This document shows positions 7,639 to 16,079 of a stretch of 64,000 bases of DNA, in pieces. The position numbers and the translations under genes are program-made. The DNA lies in the NCBI RefSeq assembly GCF_038397755.1, contig NZ_CP151637.1, positions 3,844,001 to 3,908,000 of the forward strand. Direction: 5' to 3'. The notes beneath the pieces are model-generated. The model was not told where the DNA came from, ran no database searches, and saw nothing but the letters and a program-made list of their open reading frames with translations. The DNA comes from Microbacterium sp. LWH7-1.2. GTDB taxonomy: Bacteria > Actinomycetota > Actinomycetes > Actinomycetales > Microbacteriaceae. Numbering within the stretch: position 1 is the first letter of the stretch; the number at the start of each line of letters is the position of its first letter.

Positions 7639-8310
7639 ATGGCCGACACCGCGACCACCCGCGAGGCGGACACCGCCTTCGAGTTCGAACAGCACACGAT
7701 CCGCGGCCCCTTCAACGCGGCCTTCTTCCGCGTGATGGATCCGTACATCGAGCGCACGCTGCGCGCGCACAAGCAGCGCATCTTCACCGATCTCCCTCGC
7801 GAAGTGGTCGAGATCGGGCCGGGCGTCGGAGCGAACCTGCGTTACCTCCCGGCCGGCGGCACGCTCGTGGCCATCGAGCCCAACCGGTCCATGCACGGCC
7901 CGTTGCGCGACGCGGCGCACCGGCAGGGCGTGCGTCTGGACGTGCGTGAGCGAATGGCGGAGCGGACAGGGCTGCCCGACAGCAGCGCCGAGTGCGTGAT
8001 CTCATCCCTGGTGCTGTGCTCCGTGCAGGATCCCGCCACGGTGCTGGCCGAGGTGCGGCGCATCCTGCGGCCGGGGGGCACCTTCCGGTTCCTCGAGCAT
8101 GTCGTGGCGCCGGAGGGCTCGCCGACCCGGGCTGCGCAGCGGCTTCTCCGGCGTCCGTGGGCGTGGACGTTCGAGGGCTGCTCGTGCGAGCGAGACCTGG
8201 AGCGGACCGTGCGCTCCGCGGGTTTCAACGATGTGGCGATCGAGCGTTACCGGATCCGCACGCCGTTCCTCCCGTTCAACACCCACATCGCCGGTATCGC
8301 ACGGGCGTGA
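7639..8310 (+). CDS. class I SAM-dependent methyltransferase
   Basis: 223 residues with a strong ribosome site (GAGGAGGAG). Motif I is V-V-E-I-G-P-G-V-G-A-N-L at residues 56-67, the acidic strand end is V-A-I-E-P-N-R, and L-R-P-G-G-T-F-R-F-L-E-H is the post-motif II strand found in UbiE/PmtA-like enzymes. A pair of Cys in G-C-S-C-E-R near residue 182 is unusual for the group but is not a known metal site. The gene follows the LuxR fusion after 70 bp and may be its target. Substrate unknown; a lipid or small-molecule methyltransferase is plausible. Confidence 0.87.
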   Translation: MADTATTREADTAFEFEQHTIRGPFNAAFFRVMDPYIERTLRAHKQRIFTDLPREVVEIGPGVGANLRYLPAGGTLVAIEPNRSMHGPLRDAAHRQGVRLDVRERMAERTGLPDSSAECVISSLVLCSVQDPATVLAEVRRILRPGGTFRFLEHVVAPEGSPTRAAQRLLRRPWAWTFEGCSCERDLERTVRSAGFNDVAIERYRIRTPFLPFNTHIAGIARA

Positions 8311-8349
8311 CCGCGTGCGATACCGGCGCACTCCGCGTGGCGGGAGGGG

Positions 8350-9081
8350 TCAGCTGATCGATGCCGCCGCGGCGCGGATCGCCTCGAGCGTCGCGTCCGG
8401 CTGCGACACCATCGAGACGTGCGACGCGTCGACCTCGGTGATCGTGGCGCCGGCACGCTCGGCCATGCGGCACTGCGTATCGATCGGGATGACGCGGTCC
8501 TCGGTGCCAAGGACCGCCCAGCTGGGAATCGTCTTCCACGCGGGTGCGGCCGACGGTGTCACGTTCGCGACGAAGGATGCCGGACGCTGGGTCGCGACGA
8601 TGGTCCACCGGTCCGCCTCCGGGAGGTCCTGCGCGAACGCGTCGTGCACCGTCTGCGGCTTGAGGAAGGCCTCGGCGGCGCCCTCCGGTGCGCCCGGATA
8701 GCCGGCGACGTCGAGCACCGTGGTCGGATCCGCGACCGCGAGGGCTGAGCCCGATCCCTCGAGGATCCCGACGACGGTCTCGCCCTCGTCCGGGATGAAG
8801 GCATCGACGTACACCAGCGCCTTCACGTCGCCCCCGTTCGCGCCGGCGTTCGTGATGACCGCACCCCCGTAGGAGTGACCGACGAGCACGACGGGTCCGC
8901 TCGTCCGCTGCGCCAGGAACGATGCGATGTAGGCCGCGTCGGACGTCAGCCCGCGCAACTCGTTCGGCGGGGCGAGGACCGTGTACCCCTCCGCCTGGAG
9001 AGGAACGCTGACGGCGTTCCAGCTGGATGCGTCGGCCCACGCGCCGTGCACGAGGACGATGGTCGGCTTGCTGTCTGACAT
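8350..9081 (-). CDS. alpha/beta fold hydrolase
   Basis: 243 residues from M-S-D-S-K-P. The oxyanion strand V-L-V-H-G-A-W-A-D-A-S-S-W and nucleophile elbow V-G-H-S70-Y-G-G-A-V are typical of the salicylate-esterase/EstC-like branch; D-A-S-H-V-S-M supplies the His. These enzymes cleave small esters or act as non-haem esterases. GGGAAG lies 5 nt before the chosen ATG; a second in-frame ATG four codons earlier is possible. The gene is convergent with the methyltransferase and divergent from the phosphatase. Confidence 0.87.
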   Translation of the reverse strand: MSDSKPTIVLVHGAWADASSWNAVSVPLQAEGYTVLAPPNELRGLTSDAAYIASFLAQRTSGPVVLVGHSYGGAVITNAGANGGDVKALVYVDAFIPDEGETVVGILEGSGSALAVADPTTVLDVAGYPGAPEGAAEAFLKPQTVHDAFAQDLPEADRWTIVATQRPASFVANVTPSAAPAWKTIPSWAVLGTEDRVIPIDTQCRMAERAGATITEVDASHVSMVSQPDATLEAIRAAAASIS

Positions 9082-9296
9082 TCGACTTCCCATCTGTTGC
9101 GCCGCCCCCAGGCGGCTGCGGATGATCCAAGTCGCGTCGTGTGCTGTCCTGGACGCGCTGCCCGACACCTTAGGGCCGCGCGCCGCGTCGGCGCCAGCGT
9201 TGTCCGGATGGCGGGGTGGTGAACGCTCGACCGCGGTTGTGCGCGACGCGACAGGCACCGTCTGTCAATGGGTATCTGCGGCGGGGGTGACGTGCC

Positions 9297-9302
9297 TAGC
9301 CT
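9297..9302 (+). promoter_or_regulatory. -10 hexamer TAGCCT, leaderless spacing
   Basis: TAGCCT ends 6 nt before ATG 9309; no ribosome site is present. Confidence 0.6.
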
Positions 9303-9308
9303 GGGGCG

Positions 9309-10055
9309 ATGGCAGTGAGGGAGCTGTGGCTCGTCCGGCACGGTGAGAGCATCGGGAACATCGCGGCGACGCGCGCCGAGATCGAAGGTCTCGACGTGAT
9401 CCCGCTCGACGTGCGGGACGCCGATGTCCCCCTTTCCGGGACCGGGCAGGAGCAGGCGGCCGCCCTCGGTGCGTGGCTCGCCGGCCACCGTGACGACATC
9501 GACCTGTATTGGGTGTCGCCCTACGCCCGAGCACGGGAGACGCTCGCGATCGCCCTGGGCGACGGAGTGCCCGGCCCGCCGGACGGAGCAGCAGGCCCGC
9601 GGGTCTTCGTCGACGAGCGGCTGCGCGACCGCGAGCTCGGCATCCTGGATCTGCTCACGAGGCAGGGCGTGGCGCGTCTTCACCCGGAGGAATTCTCGCG
9701 GCGCCGCCACCTCGGCAAGTTCTACCATCGGCCGCCTGGGGGCGAGTCCTGGGCGGACGTCGCCCTGCGACTCCGGTCGTTCCTGCGCGAGGCGCTGGAG
9801 AGCGGTCCCGACACGGCGATGCTGGTTGTGCATGATGCGGTGGTCATGCTGCTGCTCTACATCCTGCTGCCGCTGCGCGAGGACGAGTTGCTCAGCTTCG
9901 CCGACGATCACACCGTCTTGAACGCCTCGATCACGCACCTGGTCCGGGCGGATGCCGGCTGGAAGCTCGCCGCGTTCTCGGATGTCGCGCACCTCCAGCG
10001 CGAGGGCGCCGATGTCACCGCCCACCCCGGGGATCCCGATGTCCAGCCGCGCTGA
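9309..10055 (+). CDS. histidine phosphatase family protein
   Basis: 248 residues. The catalytic L-V-R10-H11-G12-E-S motif is at the N-terminus, with Y-W-V-S-P-Y-A-R-A-R-E-T (second Arg) and H-D-A-V-V-M (second His) in the expected places; P-P-G-G-E-S-W-A-D-V is the usual central motif. The phosphoryl group passes through the first His. Size and motifs fit cofactor-dependent phosphoglycerate-mutase-like phosphatases acting on small metabolites. Its last 17 bp overlap the start of nnrD, so the two genes are probably coexpressed. Confidence 0.9.
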   Translation: MAVRELWLVRHGESIGNIAATRAEIEGLDVIPLDVRDADVPLSGTGQEQAAALGAWLAGHRDDIDLYWVSPYARARETLAIALGDGVPGPPDGAAGPRVFVDERLRDRELGILDLLTRQGVARLHPEEFSRRRHLGKFYHRPPGGESWADVALRLRSFLREALESGPDTAMLVVHDAVVMLLLYILLPLREDELLSFADDHTVLNASITHLVRADAGWKLAAFSDVAHLQREGADVTAHPGDPDVQPR

Positions 10056-10878
10056 GCCCGTCACCGACGCGCTCCTGCGGGAGTGGAGCCTGCCCGCGCC
10101 GGGCGACTCGAAGAAGTCCCGCGGCGACGTCGTGGTCGTCGGCGGATCGCGCACCTCACCCGGAGCGGTGCTCCTCGCGGGGGAGTCGGCGCTGCGGGTC
10201 GGTGCCGGGCGCGTCGCGCTCGCGGTGCCCCAGTCGATCGACGCGCAGGTGGGCATCGCGCTCCCGGAAGCCGGCATCCTGGCGCTCCCGGACGATGCAG
10301 ATGCGCCGCTGGACGGCAAGCTGGGCGAGAGGGTCGCCGCGGCCGATGCGGTGCTGATCGGGCCCGGCTTCAGCGACGCCGACGAGACGCGGGCGACGCT
10401 GCTGACCGTCGCCGCGACAGGACCTCGCCTGGTCGTGCTCGATGCCTTCGCACTGGGGGTGCTTCCCGAGATCGATCGCGGCAGCCTTCCCGACGACCTC
10501 GTCCTGAATCCCAACAAGGACGAGGCGAAGATCCTGCTCGGCCGCGAACTCGCCGACGACGTGGCCGACGTCTGCGAGATCGCCGCGGCCTTCGACGCGG
10601 TCGTGAACTGCTACGGCGTGGTGGCCCGCCCGGACGGGCGCGCGTGGCGGCTCGACGACGGCGACGGCGGGCTGGGCACGTCCGGGAGCGGCGATGTGCT
10701 CGCCGGCGCCATCGCAGGGTTCGCCGCACGCGGCGTCGATCCGGCTCGTGCCGCGGTGTGGGGATCCTGGGCGCATGCTCGAGCGGGGGTCCGCCTCGGG
10801 GAGCGGATCGGTCTGGGGTACCTCGCGCGAGATCTCGCGCACGAACTGACCCCAGCCATCCACAGCCTGAGCGGATAG
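10039..10878 (+). CDS. nnrD: ADP-dependent NAD(P)H-hydrate dehydratase
   Basis: 279 residues. G-D-V-V-V-V-G-G-S-R-T-S-P-G-A at the N-terminus, the substrate strand V-L-N-P-N-K-D-E-A, and the nucleotide motif G-T-S-G-S-G-D-V-L-A-G-A-I-A-G identify the ribokinase-fold repair enzyme that converts hydrated, damaged NAD(P)H back to NAD(P)H with ADP. The usual partner epimerase domain is absent, so this is the dehydratase-only form. The ATG at 10039 lies inside the previous gene; the longer upstream frame reads the phosphatase sequence out of frame and is rejected. Confidence 0.9.
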   Translation: MSSRAEPVTDALLREWSLPAPGDSKKSRGDVVVVGGSRTSPGAVLLAGESALRVGAGRVALAVPQSIDAQVGIALPEAGILALPDDADAPLDGKLGERVAAADAVLIGPGFSDADETRATLLTVAATGPRLVVLDAFALGVLPEIDRGSLPDDLVLNPNKDEAKILLGRELADDVADVCEIAAAFDAVVNCYGVVARPDGRAWRLDDGDGGLGTSGSGDVLAGAIAGFAARGVDPARAAVWGSWAHARAGVRLGERIGLGYLARDLAHELTPAIHSLSG

Positions 10879-10975
10879 CCGGGGTCGTGCTCAACTGGGC
10901 GGGACCGCTCGACCACAGCGCCGCGGATTCCCAGCGGCAACGCCCCGCGGGTGGACGCTGCCGATCGCGCCCGCG

Positions 10976-11143
10976 CTACCTGCGCTGTTCGAACGCCCCT
11001 GCGGTGACCGGAATAGCGACCGCGGCGACGATGCAGAGCAGGCCGGCGACGAACACCAGGGCCGGAAGGATCGGTGACGCGAACGACAAGCCCAGGATCA
11101 CCATTCCGCCGACGAGCAGGATCAGATAGAGCACGAACAGCAT
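10976..11143 (-). CDS. small two-helix membrane protein (55 residues)
   Basis: A short gene that a length cutoff would miss. GGAGG lies 6 nt before the ATG at 11143. The protein opens M-L-F-V-L-Y-L-I-L-L-V-G-G, a first hydrophobic helix to about residue 20, then S-P-I-L-P and a second helix at about residues 25-45, ending F-E-Q-R-R. The hydrophobic pattern and strong ribosome site make it credible. Function unknown; no partner gene is evident, since it is convergent with nnrD. Confidence 0.68.
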   Translation of the reverse strand: MLFVLYLILLVGGMVILGLSFASPILPALVFVAGLLCIVAAVAIPVTAGAFEQRR

Positions 11144-11246
11144 GGTCAACCTCCAGGATCGCCTGCCTCATTGATACCCCAACCCCCGGGCGGCGGGAAG
11201 AGCGTCATCACTGGCACACCGCCGAGGCGGGGGCGAGAATGACGCC

Positions 11247-11618
11247 ATGAGACTTGTGCAGGTGGCCCAGCACGCCGACGACCTGGAGCGTGCCGCCGGC
11301 TTCTACGCCGCCCTCCTCGGCACCGACGCGACGGCGGTCTTCGATCCGCCGGGTCTGCTCTTCTTCGACCTCGACGGGGTCCGGCTGCTGCTCGACCGCA
11401 ACGCCCCGACCGCCCTGCTGTACCTGCACGTCGACGACGTGGTGGCAGCTCTCGGGCGGATCGGCGAACGGGCCGAGGTCGTCTCGCCGCCTCACGTGAT
11501 CTTCACCCACGACGATGACACCCTCGGACCGGCCGGCCACGACGAGTGGCAGGCGTTCGTCGAGGACTCGGAGGGCAACACCGTGGGCCTCGTCTCGTTC
11601 CGGCCCGTCGCCGCCTGA
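11247..11618 (+). CDS. VOC family protein
   Basis: 123 residues. Two beta-alpha-beta-beta-beta repeats are recognisable: L-V-Q-V-A-Q-H-A-D-D-L-E-R-A-A-G-F-Y near the start and H-D-E-W-Q-A-F-V-E-D-S-E-G-N-T-V-G-L at the end. The metal ligands of glyoxalase-type members (early His, late Glu) are present. No neighbour suggests a substrate. It is transcribed away from the 55-residue membrane protein. Confidence 0.85.
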   Translation: MRLVQVAQHADDLERAAGFYAALLGTDATAVFDPPGLLFFDLDGVRLLLDRNAPTALLYLHVDDVVAALGRIGERAEVVSPPHVIFTHDDDTLGPAGHDEWQAFVEDSEGNTVGLVSFRPVAA

Positions 11619-11713
11619 CGGTGTGCCACGCTGCACCACGAATGCGCTGATGATGAGGCATCCTGCTCGTATCGAGTCGGTAACAGGAGTCAGAGTGCAC
11701 GCACCGGTGGGGT

Positions 11714-11719
11714 TAGCCT
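11714..11719 (+). promoter_or_regulatory. -10 hexamer TAGCCT, leaderless spacing
   Basis: TAGCCT ends 7 nt before the ATG of the serine dehydratase gene at 11727. Confidence 0.6.
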
Positions 11720-11726
11720 GGTCGCG

Positions 11727-13310
11727 ATGAGCGCCTACGTCTCGGCGTTCGAGCTGTTCTCCATCGGCGTAGGACCCTCGAGCTCCCACACAGTCGGCCC
11801 CATGCGGGCCGCCCACGATTTCGTCGTCCGTCTGCGCGAGAGCGGCGTGCTGCCGCGCGTCGGCCGCGTCACCTGCACGCTGTACGGCTCGCTCGGCGCG
11901 ACGGGCATCGGTCACGGCACGCCCGACGCCGTCGTCGCGGGTCTGCAGGATCTCGAGCCGGAGTCGGTGGATCCGGATGCTGTGCGCTCGGCGTGGACCG
12001 GCTGGCCCGACGGGCGCGCGCTCGAGTTGGCCGGTACGCACCCGGTGCCGTTCGAACGCGGCGACGTCGTGTTCGCCCCCCGCACGCGCCTGCCCGCCCA
12101 CCCGAACGCGATGAGGCTCGAGGCATGGGCCTCAGCGGACGACGGCCCCGCGCGCGCCCTCTCCGCGCCCGGGATTCGCCAGACAGGCCTTGCGGCGCCG
12201 ATCGAGCCGGTGACCGGGACGGATGCCGGACTCCTCGTCCGCGACACCTACTACTCCGTCGGCGGCGGCTTCATCCGCCGCGACGGCGAGCCGGCGCAGG
12301 TGCGCGCGCACGCGTTCCCCCTGGACTTCTCGAGCGCCGGGGAGCTGCTCGCGGTGTGCGACGAGCGGGGCATCACGATCGCCGAGGCGGCGCGCATCAA
12401 CGAGGAGTCGCTGCGTCCCGACGAGGACATCGCGGAAGGCCTCGACGCGATCTGGGACGCGATGGCGGCGTGCGTCGAGGCAGGTCTCCAGTCAGGGGGC
12501 GTGCTGCCCGGGGTGCTGGGCGTCAAGCGGCGCGCCGCATCCATCCGCGAGCAGCTGGAGGCCGCCGAGGCCGACGGCCGGCGAGAGCTCCCGGGGGAGT
12601 GGCTGGGCGCATTCGCGCTCGCGGTGAACGAGGAGAATGCCGCGGGCGGGCGCGTGGTGACCGCGCCGACAAACGGCGCCGCCGGCATCCTGCCCGCCGT
12701 CGCGATGTACTGGTGGCGCTTCCTCGCCGACTCCGGCCTCGGAGCCGGCAATGCGGTGACGCCGTACGGCGAGCTGGTGGGCAGCGCGCTGCTCGGCTAC
12801 CACGGGCACGCGGCGACCTCCGAAGAGGCCGCAGGCTGGGATGGCGAGCAGGTCGCCGAGGCCAACCGCCGCCGAGGCATCCGTCGGTTCCTCCTCACCG
12901 CCACGGCGCTGGGCTCGCTGTTCAAGGCCAACGCCTCGATCTCGGGGGCAGAAGGCGGTTGCCAGGCCGAGGTCGGGTCGGCGTGCGCGATGGCCGCGGG
13001 TGGCCTCACCGCGGTGATGGGCGGCACGAACCGGCAGATCGAGAACGCCGCCGAGATCGCCATGGAGCACCATCTGGGTCTCACCTGCGACCCCGTCGGC
13101 GGCCTCGTGCAGATCCCGTGCATCGAGCGCAACGCGATCGCCGCGTCGACCGCGGTCACGGCTGCGCGCCTCGCCCTGCGCGGCGACGGCTCGCACTACG
13201 TCTCGCTCGACGCGGTGGTCGAGACCATGCGCCAGACCGGCATCGACATGTCGCACAAGTACAAGGAGACGAGCGAAGGCGGTCTCGCGGTGAACGTCAT
13301 CGAGTGCTGA
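11727..13310 (+). CDS. sdaA: L-serine ammonia-lyase, iron-sulfur dependent, single chain
   Basis: 527 residues. The beta-domain opening [19 protein letters not shown] and the catalytic-domain motifs [33 protein letters not shown] and Q-I-P-C-I-E-R-N are all present, so the Fe-S cluster cysteines are intact. The enzyme deaminates serine to pyruvate. It is longer than the usual roughly 455-residue single-chain forms; extra sequence lies around residues 95-165 and at a loop near residues 355-385. Monocistronic. Confidence 0.96.
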   Translation: MSAYVSAFELFSIGVGPSSSHTVGPMRAAHDFVVRLRESGVLPRVGRVTCTLYGSLGATGIGHGTPDAVVAGLQDLEPESVDPDAVRSAWTGWPDGRALELAGTHPVPFERGDVVFAPRTRLPAHPNAMRLEAWASADDGPARALSAPGIRQTGLAAPIEPVTGTDAGLLVRDTYYSVGGGFIRRDGEPAQVRAHAFPLDFSSAGELLAVCDERGITIAEAARINEESLRPDEDIAEGLDAIWDAMAACVEAGLQSGGVLPGVLGVKRRAASIREQLEAAEADGRRELPGEWLGAFALAVNEENAAGGRVVTAPTNGAAGILPAVAMYWWRFLADSGLGAGNAVTPYGELVGSALLGYHGHAATSEEAAGWDGEQVAEANRRRGIRRFLLTATALGSLFKANASISGAEGGCQAEVGSACAMAAGGLTAVMGGTNRQIENAAEIAMEHHLGLTCDPVGGLVQIPCIERNAIAASTAVTAARLALRGDGSHYVSLDAVVETMRQTGIDMSHKYKETSEGGLAVNVIEC

Positions 13311-13436
13311 CACCGCCCCGGTGCGGCCTTGCGTCGGCCCTCCTCCGGCGTTGTCCCGGGGCCGCGACACTCGGGATGAGGTCACGGATGCCGCATGTCG
13401 CGGCACCTGGATCGCCGGTGTCCGGCCGCGCCGCGG

Positions 13437-14414
13437 TCACGCCATCGTCGTGTTCCATCCCCGTCGTAGCAGCACAGATCGCACGATGCCGACACCGGGT
13501 CGATCCGCGCCGCGCACATGAGCGGAGGTCAGCCTCACGACTTCCCACCCTTCCGCCGCGTATGCGGCGTACTTGTCGATGTCGCGGTTCCACTGCCTGC
13601 GGTCGGTGCGATGGTGGTCGCCCTCGATCTCGACGGCGGTGCGATACTTCGGGAACACGATCTCGGTGATACCGAGAAGGCTTCCTCGACGATCGCGGAT
13701 CTCGACATCGAGCTCGGGCGAGGTAAGCCCACCGGCTGCGGCATCCAATCGGAAGTCCGTCTCGAGAGGCGACGCGCTCCCGACGCGGATGAGCGGAAGG
13801 GCTTCTTGAAGCCGTCCGATGCCCCGGCGTCTTCCGGCTGCGACGATCGCCGCGAGCTCGTCGATCGTGCCCATCCGGCCGCTCGGCACGGGTGTCCCCC
13901 GTCGATCTCGGGGAATGCGGACGATCTCGTCCCCGAGGGCGACGAGTTCCCGGACACTCAGCTCCGCGCCGAGCATCGCCCACGTCGACGCCGCATCCGC
14001 GGTGCGCACTCCGGCGTGCTCGCGGATGTTCACCAGGTGCGGTGCGATCTTGATGCCTCGCACACCTCTGCCTCGAGGTGCGTGCGCGGGAGCGAAGCCG
14101 CCCACTTCGAGGAGGGCGCCCGGCCTGATCGACAAGCCGAGATGCACGCCCGCCGTCCGACCGGCCAGGAAGACGCGCGGTCGCATCACACAGGCGTAGG
14201 CGCGGATTCTGCGCAGCTCTGCGTGCCGCCAGATGTCGTCGATGGAGAGGTCGTCGTCGCGAGCAGGATCCTCGGCGGTCTGTCGCGCGCCGTGGAACGG
14301 CGCATCCAGGTCGCCGGCCTGCAGGCGTCCCGATGACACGCCCGCCGCTCGAGCTTCGCGGACCGCGAATGCTCGGCCGAGGTGTTGAGGCAGCGGCGAA
14401 GGGCGTGCGGACAT
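13437..14414 (-). CDS. DUF559-type (Vsr-like nuclease fold) protein
   Basis: 325 residues. The C-terminal region V-E-I-E-G-D-H-H-R then W-N-R-D-I-D-K-Y and G-W-E-V-V-R-L-T has the E-x-D-x-H, D-x-x-K and W-x-V-x-R pattern of DUF559 proteins, which share the very-short-patch-repair/restriction endonuclease fold. The N-terminal 200 residues resemble the accessory part of actinobacterial AbiEi-like/DUF559 proteins, but I see no helix-turn-helix that I would defend. Members are numerous and variable in Microbacteriaceae; no activity is established. Two large hairpins lie upstream. Confidence 0.72.
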   Translation of the reverse strand: MSARPSPLPQHLGRAFAVREARAAGVSSGRLQAGDLDAPFHGARQTAEDPARDDDLSIDDIWRHAELRRIRAYACVMRPRVFLAGRTAGVHLGLSIRPGALLEVGGFAPAHAPRGRGVRGIKIAPHLVNIREHAGVRTADAASTWAMLGAELSVRELVALGDEIVRIPRDRRGTPVPSGRMGTIDELAAIVAAGRRRGIGRLQEALPLIRVGSASPLETDFRLDAAAGGLTSPELDVEIRDRRGSLLGITEIVFPKYRTAVEIEGDHHRTDRRQWNRDIDKYAAYAAEGWEVVRLTSAHVRGADRPGVGIVRSVLLRRGWNTTMA

Positions 14415-14526
14415 CTGATGAGGCTGCCTCGTCCCCGTGCCCGTGCTCGCCCACAGGCGCCCATCTGTTCAGCGCGCAGTCAGGGGGTCCCCCTGTGGAG
14501 GAACTGCACTCGGCTCGCACAGGAAC

Positions 14527-14584
14527 CTCGAGGGCCGCAACACGCGGAGTGGACGCGATGATTCCGCGTGTTGCGGCCCCCGAG
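14527..14584. repeat. large hairpin, copy 1
   Basis: Arms 14527-14548 and 14563-14584 pair over 22 positions with one mismatch (A14531/C14580); the loop is 14 nt. The core arm is GGGCCGCAACACGCGG. It lies between divergent genes, so it is not a terminator of either neighbour. The right half recurs in copy 2. Confidence 0.8.
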
Positions 14585-14621
14585 TCCGGGACGCGAGGTC
14601 ATCGACGGAAGCCTTCCCGCT

Positions 14622-14677
14622 TCGGGGGCCGCAACGCGCGGCGTGCGCACGGCGATTCCGCGTGTTGCGGCCCCCGA
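14622..14677. repeat. large hairpin, copy 2
   Basis: Arms 14622-14641 and 14658-14677 pair over 20 positions with one G-T wobble; the loop is 16 nt. A 25-nt stretch of its right side (14654-14678) is identical to copy 1 (14560-14584), so the two hairpins are a tandem duplication of one element. Confidence 0.8.
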
Positions 14678-14744
14678 GGGTTTGGGGAGACGGCGACGTC
14701 GGCGAAGGCTGGCGGGCGTTCGTTCAGGGCGAACGGGCAACCAC

Positions 14745-14771
14745 TTAGCACTCGGCACCCGAGAGTGCTAA
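14745..14771 (+). promoter_or_regulatory. CIRCE operator (HrcA)
   Basis: TTAGCACTC - 9 nt - GAGTGCTAA, a perfect match to the CIRCE inverted repeat bound by the heat-shock repressor HrcA. It lies 53 bp before the hsp20 start codon. Confidence 0.95.
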
Positions 14772-14781
14772 TCTGGACGTA

Positions 14782-14802
14782 GTTGAGCCGATACGACTCA
14801 AC
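14782..14802 (+). promoter_or_regulatory. HAIR-like operator (HspR)
   Basis: GTTGAG - 9 nt - CTCAAC. The TTGAG-N9-CTCAA core and spacing match the HAIR element bound by HspR; the outer base is G/C instead of C/G. It lies between CIRCE and the ribosome site. Confidence 0.7.
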
Positions 14803-14824
14803 CCCGAAACGAGAGGAGATAACC

Positions 14825-15277
14825 ATGGCCACTTACGACCCGTTCCGGGACCTCGACCGCCTTGCTGCCGGTCTCTTCGACGCGCGCCGCGGCCCGCGCC
14901 GTATGCCGATGGACCTGTACCGCGACGGCGATCACTACGTCCTGACGGCCGACCTTCCGGGCATCGACCCGGGCTCGGTCGACATCGATGTCGACGGACA
15001 GCTGCTCACCATCCGCGCGGAGCGCACGCTGACGAGCGGCGACGACGTCAAGTGGATCACACGTGAGCGCGAGGCGGCCAGCTTCCTGCGCCAGCTGAAC
15101 CTCGGCCAGGGCGTCGACACCGAGCGCATCTCGGCGAGCTACGACAACGGCGTGCTGAGCGTGACGATCCCGGTCAGCGAGAGGGCGAAGCCGCGCAAGA
15201 TTCAGGTCATGTCCGAGGGTGGGGCGCCCACGATCACTGCGCACGAGTCCGACGCCCCGCAGCCGATCGAGCAGTAG
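14825..15277 (+). CDS. Hsp20/alpha-crystallin family small heat-shock protein
   Basis: 150 residues, preceded by AGGAGA. The N-terminus Y-D-P-F-R-D-L-D-R-L is typical, the alpha-crystallin domain spans about residues 35-130 (Y-V-L-T-A-D-L-P-G-I, S-Y-D-N-G-V-L-S-V-T-I-P-V), and A-K-P-R-K-I-Q-V follows. It is an ATP-independent holdase for unfolding proteins. Upstream CIRCE and HAIR-like sites predict repression by both HrcA and HspR and induction by heat. A convergent terminator separates it from tdk. Confidence 0.95.
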   Translation: MATYDPFRDLDRLAAGLFDARRGPRRMPMDLYRDGDHYVLTADLPGIDPGSVDIDVDGQLLTIRAERTLTSGDDVKWITREREAASFLRQLNLGQGVDTERISASYDNGVLSVTIPVSERAKPRKIQVMSEGGAPTITAHESDAPQPIEQ

Positions 15278-15288
15278 GGCCACTTCAG

Positions 15289-15332
15289 AACGGATGCCTC
15301 CCGCCGACGCAGCGGCGAGGCATCCGTTCTTT
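15289..15332. terminator. terminator hairpin between hsp20 and tdk
   Basis: AACGGATGCCTC (15289-15300) pairs with GAGGCATCCGTT (15317-15328), with further CCGCCG/CGGCG pairing inside, then TTCTTTCG. It can serve both convergent genes. Confidence 0.75.
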
Positions 15333-15335
15333 CGT

Positions 15336-15920
15336 CTACGGTCGGGCGGTTCCCGTGAAGTGCCTGCGGCAGCGGGCCTGGTAGGACTCGATCCCTCCGA
15401 CGTGCGCGGGCGTCGGGACACCGGCATCGCCGGTGGGAACCCCGGCGATGCGCTGGTGGAAGGCGGCGTCCTCCCCGCACACCGCGCACACCGCGGTGAG
15501 CTTCAGCACATCCTCGGCCATCGCCATCAGCGCCGGCAGCGGCTCGAACGGCCGGCCGTCGAACGTGATGCACAGCCCCGACACCACCACCGTCACCCCT
15601 CCGGCGACCAGCTCGTCGACGGCGGGGACGAGGTCGGTGCCGAAGAACTGCGCCTCGTCTATGGCGACGAGGTCGAGGCCGCGGCCCTGAACCCCGGCGA
15701 CCAGGGAGGCGACGTCGGGCACGGACCGCGACGGCACGCTCAACCCCGAGTGCGAGCTCACGAGTCCCTCGCCCCGGCGGTCGTCGAGGGCGTGGCTCAC
15801 CACCTCGACCTCGAGCCCGGCGATGCGCGCGCGGCGGACGCGGCGCAGCAGCTCCTCCGACTTTCCAGCGAACATCGGGCCGACGACGACCTGCAGCCTT
15901 GCCTGCGTGCGCGTGTGCAT
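15336..15920 (-). CDS. tdk: thymidine kinase (type II)
   Basis: 194 residues. The P-loop V-V-G-P-M-F-A-G-K-S is at residues 12-21, the Walker B/DEAQ strand I-D-E-A-Q-F-F is present, and the zinc site shows C-A-V-C-G with a further late Cys (R-C-R-R-H-F). G-G-I-E-S-Y-Q-A-R is the substrate lasso region. It phosphorylates thymidine with ATP in pyrimidine salvage. The ATG at 15920 gives a normal N-terminus. Confidence 0.96.
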   Translation of the reverse strand: MHTRTQARLQVVVGPMFAGKSEELLRRVRRARIAGLEVEVVSHALDDRRGEGLVSSHSGLSVPSRSVPDVASLVAGVQGRGLDLVAIDEAQFFGTDLVPAVDELVAGGVTVVVSGLCITFDGRPFEPLPALMAMAEDVLKLTAVCAVCGEDAAFHQRIAGVPTGDAGVPTPAHVGGIESYQARCRRHFTGTARP

Positions 15921-16079
15921 GGCGTCAGACTACGTCCGCCTGGGATCGAACCACCCGACCCCGGACCGTCAGCAGGGATGCCGGCTGGCCGTCGTCGTGC
16001 CGTGGAGCCCGACCGCTGGTGATCACCACCACCGCGCGGCTCGTTGACGGCGCGGAGGAGGGAGAGCACTATTCGTCTC

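Larger units (their letters stand above)
14415..14824. other. 410-bp divergent intergenic region with hairpins and heat-shock operators
   Basis: No gene is supported between the DUF559-type gene and hsp20. The left part holds two large hairpins (14527-14584, 14622-14677); the right part holds CIRCE, the HAIR-like dyad and the hsp20 ribosome site. Confidence 0.7.

Noticed and set aside
14527..14677. Insertion-sequence or MITE ends
   Set aside because: The two hairpins look like a tandem repeat; no transposase, terminal inverted repeat around a unit, or target-site duplication was seen.
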